Shown here in pieces: positions 8,324-15,961 of a DNA stretch of 30,379 nucleotides; positions within the stretch are counted from its first letter, which is position 1, and each line of letters begins with the position of its first letter. Source of the DNA: Ruthenibacterium lactatiformans (GTDB lineage Bacteria; Bacillota; Clostridia; Oscillospirales; Ruminococcaceae); contig NZ_JXXK01000039.1 of NCBI RefSeq assembly GCF_000949455.1, positions 1 through 30,379 of the forward strand, in the 5' to 3' direction. A program made the position numbers and the translations under genes. Under the pieces are notes generated by a model. That model was given only the letters and a program-made list of their open reading frames with translations, ran no database searches and was not told the origin of the DNA.

Positions 8324-8358
8324 TCCCCCGGTATTTTCTACCGAGGGGTTTTGTTTTT
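8324..8358 (+). terminator. Intrinsic terminator after tRNA-Gly
   Basis: A GC-rich stem (CCCCCGGTA with TACCGAGGGG, one bulged A) is followed by TTTTGTTTTT on the plus strand. It would end the tRNA transcript, and may be phage-supplied if the att site is in the tRNA. The stretch 8257-8323 shows nothing else. Confidence 0.8.
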
Positions 8359-8365
8359 AATTGGA

Positions 8366-8536
8366 TTATAAAATGTCGTCAATTTTACATTTCAAAGCCT
8401 CAGCTAAGGCTTTCGCCATTTTTAAAGATGGGTCATTTATTCCATTCTCCCATCTTGCTACGCATACTTGAGAACACCCTATTTTTTCAGCAAGTTCAAC
8501 TTGTGTTAGGCCTGCTTTTTTACGAACTTCTTTAAT
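8366..8536 (-). CDS. Small XRE-family HTH regulator, no ordinary start codon
   Basis: The frame encodes about 56 residues that form a compact XRE/Cro helix-turn-helix: KEVRKKAGLTQVELAEKIG, then SQVCVARWENGINDPSLKM, then ALAEALKCKIDDIL. Such stand-alone domains are DNA-binding dimers that often repress their own operon. The start is odd. The frame is closed by the TAA of the upstream gene (8545-8543), two codons before an ATT at 8536. An ATG overlapping that TAA (8543-8541) is out of frame by one base. Either ATT is used, or one G was gained so that the original product began MKIKEVRKK. It is last in a three-gene unit whose promoter carries an operator-like palindrome. Confidence 0.6.
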   Translation of the reverse strand: MKEVRKKAGLTQVELAEKIGCSQVCVARWENGINDPSLKMAKALAEALKCKIDDIL

Positions 8537-8542
8537 TTTCCA

Positions 8543-8836
8543 TTACGAAAACCTCGGGATTTTGAACTGTGCTGTATCGCGATTTGGGCGCTCAACGCAA
8601 ATTTCAAGAAGCTCAACATCGGTGCTCCATGAATCAAACTCTTCGTCATAAGAACGATTCAGATCGATGTAGTATTTCCATTTTCCGCTCTTATCATCTT
8701 GACCAACAACCCATTGTTCTCCATCTTCTTGACACTCAGCTGCAGCCTGTTCGATTTCTTCCCATACAGCTGCGCCGTCTACGACGAGGCCAGTGTTTTT
8801 CAAAAACAGGTCTTCAAGTATTGTGTTTCTGTTCAT
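8543..8836 (-). CDS. Hypothetical acidic protein of the XRE-linked unit
   Basis: I do not recognise this 97-residue protein. It is rich in Asp and Glu, has a WEEIEQAAAE helix near residues 25-35, and a likely beta-rich centre (WVVGQDDKSGKWKYYIDLN). No Cys pairs, membrane segment or signal peptide are seen. The ATG has a strong AAGGAG site. It lies 27 nt after the previous gene and its TAA overlaps the ATG-like triplet of the XRE frame, so the three are one transcript. An acidic small protein beside a regulator could be an antitoxin, anti-restriction or inhibitor protein, but nothing proves this. Confidence 0.75.
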   Translation of the reverse strand: MNRNTILEDLFLKNTGLVVDGAAVWEEIEQAAAECQEDGEQWVVGQDDKSGKWKYYIDLNRSYDEEFDSWSTDVELLEICVERPNRDTAQFKIPRFS

Positions 8837-8863
8837 AATTCATTCTCCTTTTTTGCTTAAAAA

Positions 8864-9166
8864 TTAGAAGCTCTCACAGCAGGACTTCGGGACCCAATGT
8901 TTAACTGTGCCGAACTCGCTGAACCACTTAGCAAGGATTGCTTTTTCTGTTTCGCGCTCAACCTTAGCATCGTCTGAAACGCTGATCGCATAGCGCTCGC
9001 CGCTCGTGAACTCTTTATTCAAGAACCAGCTTTTTACAACAATCTTGTGGGCAAGCGCCTTAGCGCAAGCCCACGCAGTTTTCAGGCTTTCAGAAAACGT
9101 GCGTCCGCCCGCGTGGTAAAAGCTCCAAGCGTCTTTCATGATCTGGCTAAGATTGAACTTTTTCAT
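8864..9166 (-). CDS. Hypothetical protein, first gene of the XRE-linked unit
   Basis: The 100-residue protein begins with a helical block (NLSQIMKDAWSFYHAGGRT, FSESLKTAWACAKALA) of a type seen at the N-terminus of many small phage and plasmid proteins of Clostridia. It then has a likely alpha/beta part ending VKHWVPKSCCESF. Function unknown. The ATG is preceded by CGGAGGAATCAGAA. Its own promoter with a palindrome in the spacer lies 39 nt upstream, and the late-operon terminator separates it from the holin gene. It is therefore expressed independently of the lytic genes, probably in the lysogen. Confidence 0.78.
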   Translation of the reverse strand: MKKFNLSQIMKDAWSFYHAGGRTFSESLKTAWACAKALAHKIVVKSWFLNKEFTSGERYAISVSDDAKVERETEKAILAKWFSEFGTVKHWVPKSCCESF

Positions 9167-9204
9167 TTCTGATTCCTCCGTTTGTTTCCCTTGTCTATGT
9201 TTAT

Positions 9205-9233
9205 ATTATATGACAAGTTTGTTATATTTTCAA
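9205..9233 (-). promoter_or_regulatory. Promoter of the XRE-linked unit
   Basis: On the minus strand TTGAAA (9233-9228) and TATAAT (9210-9205) are exactly 17 nt apart, 39 nt before the ATG at 9166. The spacer is filled by an operator-like palindrome. Confidence 0.8.
9209..9226. promoter_or_regulatory. Operator-like palindrome, copy 1
   Basis: TATGACAAGTTTGTTATA is a near-palindrome that overlaps the -10 box and most of the promoter spacer. A protein bound here would block RNA polymerase. The small XRE protein of the same unit is the obvious candidate (inference). Confidence 0.6.
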
Positions 9234-9275
9234 TTGGCAAGTTGCACGAACATCAAATCATTTTCATGTGCATTT

Positions 9276-9293
9276 TATAACAAGTTCGTTATA
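9276..9293. promoter_or_regulatory. Operator-like palindrome, copy 2
   Basis: TATAACAAGTTCGTTATA has the same design as copy 1 and lies 67 nt upstream of it. Its arms extend with further A/T pairs on both sides. A degenerate third CAAGTT core occurs at 9238-9243 between them. Two spaced sites could allow cooperative binding or looping. Confidence 0.55.
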
Positions 9294-9301
9294 AAATATT
9301 C

Positions 9302-9338
9302 AAAAAAAACAAGGGGCTACCCAAGCGGATAGCCCCTT
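9302..9338 (-). terminator. Terminator of the phage late operon
   Basis: A 9-bp stem (9311-9319 with 9330-9338) is followed on the minus strand by G then eight T residues after one base. It lies 10 nt beyond the holin stop and closes the structural and lysis operon. Confidence 0.92.
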
Positions 9339-9348
9339 TCGTCATATA

Positions 9349-9624
9349 CTATTCCGTTTTCCCCAACTGCTTCACAGCCTGATTAATGCCCGTGGCCGCA
9401 AGTCCGGACACCACGCCGACAGCCGCCGCCGTGATGGGGTCCGTTGCCGGGAACTCCGGCATGCCCGCATACAGGGCTACGACGCCCAGCACGAGGCCCG
9501 TGCCTCCGCAGATGACCGGTATGTACTTGTTGTCCAGCGGCGTGGTTTTCACGCCCGTACCGGCGAGATAGCACAGCACGGTGATGGCTGCGACGGTGCC
9601 CAGCCCAAATACAGAAATATCCAT
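9349..9624 (-). CDS. Phage holin (holin_5_2-like)
   Basis: The 91-residue protein has an N-terminal hydrophobic helix (about 6-23), the conserved TTPLDNKYIPVICGGTG turn, a second hydrophobic helix (about 37-54), the FPATDPITAAAVG block and a third hydrophobic stretch ending INQAVKQL. This matches small Gram-positive phage holins of the phi11-like Phage_holin_5 group. It would form membrane lesions that release the endolysin at lysis. It is the last gene of the late operon, directly before the terminator, with the TM/coiled-coil protein and endolysin just upstream in the transcript. Confidence 0.85.
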   Translation of the reverse strand: MDISVFGLGTVAAITVLCYLAGTGVKTTPLDNKYIPVICGGTGLVLGVVALYAGMPEFPATDPITAAAVGVVSGLAATGINQAVKQLGKTE

Positions 9625-9626
9625 AA

Positions 9627-9884
9627 TTATTTACCCTCCATCCATTTTTCCAGGTCGCTGATGCGGTGATTTGCGACCTTGATCTGTTCCTCCAGCACGG
9701 GCATCTTGCGGGCAAAGCCATTGTGCTCCCGCACCTCCCGCGTCAGTTCTTCCAGCTTTGTGTCCGTCACGGCCTGCGCTGTGGTGATTTTGTTCTCTGT
9801 GCGCCGGGCGGCCGCCGTATTGGTAATTACTACGCCAACCAGGGACAGCACGCCCGTGATAAGCGCGACGATGATGTTCTCCAT
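9627..9884 (-). CDS. Phage protein with N-terminal TM helix and coiled coil
   Basis: The 85-residue product starts MENIIVALITGVLSLVGVV, one membrane helix, followed by a charged coiled-coil region (about 30-80: TENKITTAQ, KLEELTREV, VLEEQIKVANHRI). This layout recalls XhlA-type proteins of PBSX and other lysis cassettes, but no specific family is certain. The ATG at 9884 is chosen over a longer frame because GGGGGTG, overlapping the endolysin stop, is its ribosome site. Placed between endolysin and holin, it is probably a lysis accessory or second holin-like protein. Confidence 0.75.
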   Translation of the reverse strand: MENIIVALITGVLSLVGVVITNTAAARRTENKITTAQAVTDTKLEELTREVREHNGFARKMPVLEEQIKVANHRISDLEKWMEGK

Positions 9885-9888
9885 CGCC

Positions 9889-10821
9889 TTACACCCCCAA
9901 CGCAGTTTTGGCCGATTCAATACGCTGCAGGTATACCCCCGCCTGCCGCTCGGCTCTCTGCGCACGCTGTGTGGCCGTGTCACGCTCCTTTGTGAGCTGT
10001 TCGACCTGAGCTTTAAACTCCTCTGCGCCGTCGCCCGAGCCTCCTTGCGCCACGCAGGCCGCGAACGCGTCGCCCGGGGAGAGCGTCACAAGCTGGCAGC
10101 GGTCGGCCAGCACCACGGCGTAACGCTGCACTCCCGCCACGAAGATGCGAACCCAGCTGTACCCGCCGGAGCTGCCCACCTCGGCCTGCACCGGGTAGCA
10201 CACGCCCTCGGTCAGCTTTCCGCCGTTATAGTGCTTGTCCACCGCATTCACATCGGGCGCGGTGAACACCTCACATTTGCCGCTCGTCACTTTCAGAAAC
10301 TTCATATTGTCGTCCTCCATCCCGTTGATTGCTGTACCATATGTGCCCACGGCGTTGGGGTGCCCGGTGTATGCGGTTGGGTCAAGCCCCGCCCCGGCGG
10401 CTGTGGCCCGCACCTCGAAATGGCAGTGTGCAAAGGGCGGGCTTGCCAGCGCCGCGTTGCCCGTGCTGCCCATCACCGCCAGCGCGTCGCCGCTTTTCAC
10501 CCGCTGGCCCACGGATACCAGATTCCGCGCGTTGTGGCAGAAATACAGGTAGTTCACCGCGTCCGGCGTCTGGCCCGCGTCCAGCTCCACGCACACGTAC
10601 CAGCCCCATTCCCACGTTTTGCTGCCCGTGGACCTGTCCACCTTGCGGGCCGTAACGACCCGCCCGGAAATGCTTTTGCCCTTGTAATCGGGCATCCGGA
10701 TGGTGGTGCTGTCCAGCCCCTCCTCGTCGCTGCCGCCATGCCAGCCCTTGCCGTTGTTCCGGGTATAGCCCCACCGGCCGTACCCGTACCGCACCCGCAC
10801 GCGGCCCTTAAAAATCGCCAT
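9889..10821 (-). CDS. Endolysin, M23 family metallopeptidase
   Basis: The 310-residue protein has an N-terminal LytM/M23 zinc peptidase domain: His28 and Asp32 in WHGGSDEEG, His96 in YFCH, and His132-x-His134 in FAHCHFEVR are the expected zinc and catalytic residues. The ALAVMGSTGNA loop is also typical. Residues about 165-250 look like an SH3-type wall-binding domain, and 265-305 form a coiled coil. It should cut peptide cross-bridges of peptidoglycan during lysis, and lacks a signal peptide as usual for holin-dependent lysins. The HGGSD spacing differs slightly from the usual HxGxD. ATG overlaps the 3' end of the XkdX gene. Confidence 0.88.
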   Translation of the reverse strand: MAIFKGRVRVRYGYGRWGYTRNNGKGWHGGSDEEGLDSTTIRMPDYKGKSISGRVVTARKVDRSTGSKTWEWGWYVCVELDAGQTPDAVNYLYFCHNARNLVSVGQRVKSGDALAVMGSTGNAALASPPFAHCHFEVRATAAGAGLDPTAYTGHPNAVGTYGTAINGMEDDNMKFLKVTSGKCEVFTAPDVNAVDKHYNGGKLTEGVCYPVQAEVGSSGGYSWVRIFVAGVQRYAVVLADRCQLVTLSPGDAFAACVAQGGSGDGAEEFKAQVEQLTKERDTATQRAQRAERQAGVYLQRIESAKTALGV

Positions 10822-10824
10822 GTG

Positions 10825-10947
10825 TCATGCCTCCCCGGTAATTTCTTTGTACTGTGCCTCCGTGATAACTCCTTTGATGACGGCCTGCCGCACCTGCGCG
10901 GCGCTCCACAGGCCCATGGCATACCATTTTTTAATACTCTCAAACAT
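10825..10947 (-). CDS. XkdX family small phage protein
   Basis: This 40-residue gene starts MFESIKKWYAMGLWSAAQV and ends with the ITEAQYKEITGEA helix, the compact pattern of XkdX proteins of PBSX-like phages. In that family the gene always follows the tail-fibre accessory gene XkdW and precedes lysis genes, as here. GGAGGTG lies 6 nt before the ATG and overlaps the upstream stop. Role in the virion tail is unknown. Confidence 0.88.
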   Translation of the reverse strand: MFESIKKWYAMGLWSAAQVRQAVIKGVITEAQYKEITGEA

Positions 10948-10950
10948 TGG

Positions 10951-11292
10951 TTACACCTCCAGCATCGTGTCCGTTATCATGGCCGTGTACGCAATCTGCG
11001 CCTCCACACGGTCAAGCTGTGTCGGCTCCGGCGCGGGCCGCGCGGCGATCTCTGCCGCCTTCTCCGCCTCTGTGCGTAGGGCGGGCGTACCGTTTGCCAG
11101 CTTGTAGTTCGCGCAGCCATCCGGCCCGAACAATGGTAGCGGGAAATAGTTCCCTTGCGCGTGGTGGAATCGGTCGCCAGCGCCTTTGTCGATGGCTGTC
11201 CAGCCTGTGCCGTCTACAAACGCGCTGCTGTTGATGGCAGTGATGCAGCCCGCCGCGTCCGTCTTAACGTAGACGGTATATTGTTCGTCCAT
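10951..11292 (-). CDS. Tail-associated protein, XkdW-like position
   Basis: The 113-residue protein has a beta-rich N-terminal part (YTVYVKTDAAGCITAINSSAF, FVDGTGWTAID), a central NYFPLPLFGPDGCANYKL block and a helical C-terminus (TEAEKAAEIAARPAP, DRVEAQIAYTAMI). Small proteins of this layout sit between the receptor-binding protein and XkdX in many Firmicutes phages and are thought to be tail-fibre accessories. The ATG has AGGAGGAACCAAT upstream, and the TAA overlaps the XkdX ribosome site. Confidence 0.75.
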   Translation of the reverse strand: MDEQYTVYVKTDAAGCITAINSSAFVDGTGWTAIDKGAGDRFHHAQGNYFPLPLFGPDGCANYKLANGTPALRTEAEKAAEIAARPAPEPTQLDRVEAQIAYTAMITDTMLEV

Positions 11293-11303
11293 ATTGGTTC
11301 CTC

Positions 11304-13367
11304 CTATAAATCCGCCGATAATACGGCAGTCAATGTAATGGCTTGATTATTTAATACAGTTTGAGATAACGCGACGCTAACTATCGAATCGCGCGTTGTG
11401 CTGACAGCAGTAACTGAGGTATCAATTAAAGATTCATACAAGTTTTTAATGCTTCCGGCAACCACTGTTACGGTGGGGATAGTTCTTTTCTGCACTTTAA
11501 AGCTCGTCGTGCAAAGATAATTAGATGGGAGCTGCGAATAAGTGAAACCCATTTTCGCAATTTCAAAATATCGCATACATTCCGCAAGCTCCGCGCCGTA
11601 GCCCTTCGGCACATAAGGCGTGGCGATGTTGCCTTTTTCCAGCTTTGCCCATATAAGGGTGCACGCCGTTGTCGCCGTGATGGTGTACGTCTTGGTTGCG
11701 TTGTCGTAAGCCGCCGAAGCCGTGCCAGACGTGATTCCAAGGCTCGCTATTACGTCCGTGCCTGCCGCATATTCCAGAATTTGCGCAATCACAGTCCCGG
11801 CAGCGAGCTGCAGCCCATCAGCCGAAAGCGTTACCGAGCCTGATACCAGTTTCCAGCGATCAATGAAATATCCCGCCGTGGTAATTGTGCCGGACACGCC
11901 GCGCTGATTCACGCGCCGTACAAAATCGCTGTTGTCTAGCAGATTTGGGTTCGGCATAAACCGTGCCTCCGCCTCAGCTTTTGTGTACCGGTCTGCAATC
12001 GCGGCCAGCATCGCCGAAAACCGCTTCTTGATCTTTCCAAACAGAACGGACAGCTTTTCCCCGCTGGAAATATCCGCGTCCTGTGCCGTTTCGGTGAATG
12101 CTACGGTGTTATTCGACACGTCGCTGCGCGTCCCAACCAGCTCCGTCATCCGCACCTCGACCTCCCCGCCCGTCATGACGGTGAGCGGACCGGCTGCGTT
12201 GTCGAAGTCGATGGGGTCGGTGGCGTAGGTTTCGGGAGTAGCGAGCTGGTAGGCTACTTGTACGGGTGTGCCAGCTTCTTTTTGGGCGGTGAGGTAGGAT
12301 TTCCAATCATCTAAACTTTCGCATGCCGTATTGCAAAATACCGTTCTGAGCACATTCGATGTCGTGCCAATTGCAAACTGTCCATTCGCGATGATCATAA
12401 CGGCATTATATCTTATTTGCTGCGCCGCGCTACATAATGCAAAATTAGATTGGGTATTATCTATGACAGTACCGCCTATCAAGCCGTCAATATAAAACGC
12501 ATTATCAATAGTGGTATGCTTTATCCAATTCTCCGCCCCATCCAGCTCCACAAAGCCCACATTGTACGTCACAACGAGCTTTTCAGCGCTTTCGTAGTCC
12601 TGCCGCGTGACGCACTTATCCTTGACATCTCCCACACGCCGCAGCGGGCGCGGGATCGGCAGCTCGGTAACATCATCATTTACCGTGATAGACGATATAC
12701 CCGTGAGCAGCACAGGAGCCTCCGTCGTCCCGCCCTGCGGGGTCTCGCCATAGGCAGTGATGGACGCGATACGCTGCGCCCCCGCGTAGGCGATGGAGAC
12801 GGGGGTGCCGCTGTATGTAACGGGTTGACCGGCAGCCCAGTCTTTGGACATTGCGGCGCTATCTGCGGCGTCCTGTGCGCTTTGTGCGGCGTTCTCGGCT
12901 TGTTCTGTTGCATCAGTTACGGCTTGCAGCGCTTTTGCAATTTCCGCTGTAAGTACGTTGTAATAATCGCTGGATATGATTTTTGCGTCAGTCAGGACGC
13001 TTTCCTCTACAGAAATTTCAAACGTAAATGTTGTAAGTTTTTCTGATGCAGCATTATACATGTTGATTTCGCAATGGACGCAGCCTGACACGGTCAATAC
13101 CTGTTCCACAAGTTCGACCGTAACCGTATTGCCAGATACAGTAATGGCAGGAGAGTTGTCCGGCAGCGCGTCATAAAAGCCCGCTGTGCCGTCTGGTTTT
13201 TTATATCGGAAAGCAATCTCTGTTCCGCTTGGCACCTGATAGTCTAATCTCCCAACGTATAGATGCGCCGCGATATACCGTGTATTTCGGTCGTTTTGTT
13301 TTGCCTTTATAATGACCGGACTACCCGTTTCAATTAAATCAAGCGTTATGTTTTTTGTTACTTGCAT
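11304..13367 (-). CDS. Baseplate upper protein / receptor-binding protein (BppU-like)
   Basis: The 687-residue protein opens with MQVTKNITLDLIE and a beta-sandwich up to about residue 125, the BppU N-terminal domain that docks on the baseplate. A helical linker (about 135-175, many Ala and Gln) follows, then several beta-rich modules. The block NLLDNSDFVRRVNQRG with YFIDRWKL near 470-500 is a common carbohydrate-binding-like tail-fibre module. The tip is probably the C-terminal 90-100 residues. It would recognise the host surface. GGAGGCAAC precedes the ATG. Base composition swings along the gene: the last 260 nt and the segment 12300-12520 are visibly AT-richer than the parts between, suggesting exchange of host-range modules. 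Confidence 0.83.
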   Translation of the reverse strand: MQVTKNITLDLIETGSPVIIKAKQNDRNTRYIAAHLYVGRLDYQVPSGTEIAFRYKKPDGTAGFYDALPDNSPAITVSGNTVTVELVEQVLTVSGCVHCEINMYNAASEKLTTFTFEISVEESVLTDAKIISSDYYNVLTAEIAKALQAVTDATEQAENAAQSAQDAADSAAMSKDWAAGQPVTYSGTPVSIAYAGAQRIASITAYGETPQGGTTEAPVLLTGISSITVNDDVTELPIPRPLRRVGDVKDKCVTRQDYESAEKLVVTYNVGFVELDGAENWIKHTTIDNAFYIDGLIGGTVIDNTQSNFALCSAAQQIRYNAVMIIANGQFAIGTTSNVLRTVFCNTACESLDDWKSYLTAQKEAGTPVQVAYQLATPETYATDPIDFDNAAGPLTVMTGGEVEVRMTELVGTRSDVSNNTVAFTETAQDADISSGEKLSVLFGKIKKRFSAMLAAIADRYTKAEAEARFMPNPNLLDNSDFVRRVNQRGVSGTITTAGYFIDRWKLVSGSVTLSADGLQLAAGTVIAQILEYAAGTDVIASLGITSGTASAAYDNATKTYTITATTACTLIWAKLEKGNIATPYVPKGYGAELAECMRYFEIAKMGFTYSQLPSNYLCTTSFKVQKRTIPTVTVVAGSIKNLYESLIDTSVTAVSTTRDSIVSVALSQTVLNNQAITLTAVLSADL

Positions 13368-13376
13368 GTTGCCTCC

Positions 13377-15248
13377 TTATATTTCTCGCCCATTTATAGT
13401 GATTCCTCCAACTCCATCATGGTTCACTCCAATACTTATTGCGGGAGATACAGTACCAATAATCGGTGGCATCAAATCTATTCTTGCACCTCCGCCTTCT
13501 GAAACAGACATCATTATAGATGGGTCATTGTTCGATGTTCTAAGGTTTAAATTGGAGTGTTGTTTTCCATTTTGATCTCTAAATGAAGCAACATTAAATA
13601 CAATATTCCCATCATCATCAAACATCTTAAAATTAGGATTGTAGTATAGGCTACTTCCATCAGACGAAAGAGCGCCAGACATTGACAATTCCAATGCCGT
13701 ATTACCAGATTCGTCGTACATTCTAAGATAAGGAAGATATGTTTTTCCTGATTTTTCCGCAAAAATTTCCCCGGCAATATTTCCTGCTCCATCCCCGATT
13801 TTTATGCTCCCGAATGTTCCATTTCCGGTTAAATTTGCTTCTCCAGTTTCCATATTAATGCTTGACGCACCATTCAAACTCTGCAAAACGCCTGCTTTGA
13901 TAAGGTTTGCTGTCAGCACGCCTGTCGTGATGAAGTCTGCAACCAAACTCCCGTCAATCGTCCAAGCATTTCTGTAAGGCCCGTTTACACCATTCGTTGA
14001 AAACCCAATGCCGTTTGTATTTATGCGTAACACATTTTTTGCAGTTTCAACGCTTGGCGTGTCCAGAAACAAGATTTCTTTCCATGTGCCGTTGTCATCC
14101 TTAACCGCTATTACATAGCCATCGGCACTGGTTAGCCAATTTGTAGCGTTGTTTATGGCTTTTTGCATTGCGCTTGTTGTCGGTGATTTTTCTATTTTTT
14201 GCTGCTGGTCTGCAATCGTATATGCGATATTGGCTCGGATGTCTCCAACTTCAACGGATTCATAACGCTCAAGCAATACATCAGTTATAATCCTTACTAT
14301 TTCCGCTTTTGCATTTATCCCAAGCGCTTCAAACTGTACTGTAACGGTGTCGCACAAATCGCACTTTTCAAGCAGCGCCAAATCTTTGTATTCTTCTGTT
14401 TGCTCAAGCTGCACAAAACTCACGCTGATGCTTACACTAGGTACACCAATTTTATTTGATTTTATATATTGCATGGCGCGCGTCTCCAGCTCACTTGCTG
14501 TAGGTTGGTTCTCAAAATCAGACGAAAAATCAATCGTCATTATACGGACAAAATCAAATGTGCCATCTACATTGACAATATTCCCTTGTACAAGTTCTCC
14601 TTCAGCTCCAACCCAATACGGAAGAACGCCTGTTGCTACGCTTGATATATTCGCATCTTGTTCTACGTCGGTCAAATTTTTTCCATATCGAATCACAACA
14701 CCATTATCATTGCCGCGCTGGTTGTAAAGCCTCACAAAAAATTTGTCAAACAAATATTCTCCACCGTAAACGTCTAAAATAGAACCTTCCACGCCCCCAA
14801 GCACAGAACGGGATGCGGACGGCACCAATACGCTAAAATTTGCTGTCGTAGATTTATCCGTCCAAAATGAAAAAGGACTTTCCACTACTGTGTGAGAAGC
14901 CATACCGCTTAACGCTTCTGCCGCCGAGCCTGCTGTAAATGGATTTACGGGGATTCCAGCAAGATCATAACTAATGTGTTGGGCATATATTGTTGCAATT
15001 CCATTGATAGGCCTTGTAATGCGGTAAACGCGGAATGGCTGTGCTTCACGATAAGGTGACGGAATTGCATATATAATACATCTGTTTTGGATTTCGCTGA
15101 AATGGATTCCGCTTTGAGGATACTGCATTTCGAGCTCATACAGCCCGTTCCGTTCTTCGGTCACGATGCAACTTATCGCATCCGACAATGCACCAAGCCC
15201 CTGTGTTGTAAATTCCGTCGCAGTGGACGGGAAAAGAATTGGTTTCAT
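13377..15248 (-). CDS. Tail-tip / tail-associated protein (prophage tail endopeptidase family)
   Basis: The 623-residue protein has the N-terminal baseplate-hub fold of siphovirus Tal/Prophage_tail proteins (YELEMQYPQSG, RVYRITRPINGIATIYAQHISYDL, DVYGGEYLFDKF). From about residue 370 there is a fibre-like region containing DGSLVADFITTGVLTANLI, the repeat-type sequence that links hub to tail-tip fibre. It forms the tip under the tape measure and may help penetrate the wall. The ATG at 15248 overlaps the Dit stop as ATGA. The frame is open further upstream only through Dit. Most of the gene is AT-richer than the lysis region. Confidence 0.85.
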   Translation of the reverse strand: MKPILFPSTATEFTTQGLGALSDAISCIVTEERNGLYELEMQYPQSGIHFSEIQNRCIIYAIPSPYREAQPFRVYRITRPINGIATIYAQHISYDLAGIPVNPFTAGSAAEALSGMASHTVVESPFSFWTDKSTTANFSVLVPSASRSVLGGVEGSILDVYGGEYLFDKFFVRLYNQRGNDNGVVIRYGKNLTDVEQDANISSVATGVLPYWVGAEGELVQGNIVNVDGTFDFVRIMTIDFSSDFENQPTASELETRAMQYIKSNKIGVPSVSISVSFVQLEQTEEYKDLALLEKCDLCDTVTVQFEALGINAKAEIVRIITDVLLERYESVEVGDIRANIAYTIADQQQKIEKSPTTSAMQKAINNATNWLTSADGYVIAVKDDNGTWKEILFLDTPSVETAKNVLRINTNGIGFSTNGVNGPYRNAWTIDGSLVADFITTGVLTANLIKAGVLQSLNGASSINMETGEANLTGNGTFGSIKIGDGAGNIAGEIFAEKSGKTYLPYLRMYDESGNTALELSMSGALSSDGSSLYYNPNFKMFDDDGNIVFNVASFRDQNGKQHSNLNLRTSNNDPSIMMSVSEGGGARIDLMPPIIGTVSPAISIGVNHDGVGGITINGREI

Positions 15249-15961
15249 ATTGTCCACCACCTTGGCGTAATTTTTACTCCGGTAATTCCTCCGCTCCACA
15301 TAATCGCTGTATCTCCATTCGGAAGATATGGGAAGTCAGCCCCGGAAATAATGACATTATTATTTTTATTCAGTGTCCCATAGTAGGCGTTTTGCGTTTC
15401 GGAATCCAGTATGATTCCTCCGTCCATGCCTGTAATACTAGTGGTTACTGTTCCAATTACGATTTCTCCATCTCCGTTCCCTGTAATTTCAATAAGCGGG
15501 AACGCATCATTCCATATATTGTTTATGACTTGTCCTGATATTATGGAGATTGGATATTCGCCGGACTTAAAATATCTTTGTGGCTTACAATCGAACTCTA
15601 TCGTTGCACGCCCATATAAAAGCATCCAGTTTTCCACATCAAACGGACCCGAAAAAAGTGCGATTCTAAACACGTCCGGGTCGTATGAATCCTCCAAGCG
15701 TTTATACCCATTCCCGGAAAGCAGCCAGGATGCAATATTTCGCGCTGCTACTGTCGTTCCACATGTTTTGGCTTTAAACCATATTTCATATGGTTGTGTT
15801 ACATTGGAGAACGCCCCGGTATCTCGTATGAGATCACCGGAGCGTCCGGGCACTGAAATCTTTTCTACCACACGCGCAGCATGATTGCTTGCAGGACATT
15901 TATCAATTCCGATTTTATAGTCAAGGCTGTTCTTCCCATTGAAGATGAAATTGCTCACCAT
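15245..15961 (-). CDS. Distal tail protein (Dit)
   Basis: The 238-residue protein is a siphovirus Dit (Sipho_tail family), a hexameric ring at the tail end that carries the tail-tip and receptor-binding proteins. Typical features are the N-terminal FIFNGKNSLDYKIGI strand, VPGRSGDLIRDTG near 37-49 (the classic GRSG loop) and EFDCKPQRYFKSGE near 123-136. It overlaps the tape-measure stop by 7 nt and the tail-tip start by 4 nt, which is translational coupling. Confidence 0.9.
   Translation of the reverse strand: MVSNFIFNGKNSLDYKIGIDKCPASNHAARVVEKISVPGRSGDLIRDTGAFSNVTQPYEIWFKAKTCGTTVAARNIASWLLSGNGYKRLEDSYDPDVFRIALFSGPFDVENWMLLYGRATIEFDCKPQRYFKSGEYPISIISGQVINNIWNDAFPLIEITGNGDGEIVIGTVTTSITGMDGGIILDSETQNAYYGTLNKNNNVIISGADFPYLPNGDTAIMWSGGITGVKITPRWWTI

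Noticed and set aside
9679..11079. 466-codon plus-strand open frame opposite the endolysin region
   Set aside because: Antisense shadow of the M23 endolysin, XkdX and flanking genes; it is low-complexity and no start signal is visible.
12450..13046. 198-codon plus-strand frame inside the BppU gene
   Set aside because: Antisense to an intact, recognisable tail protein, without ribosome site.
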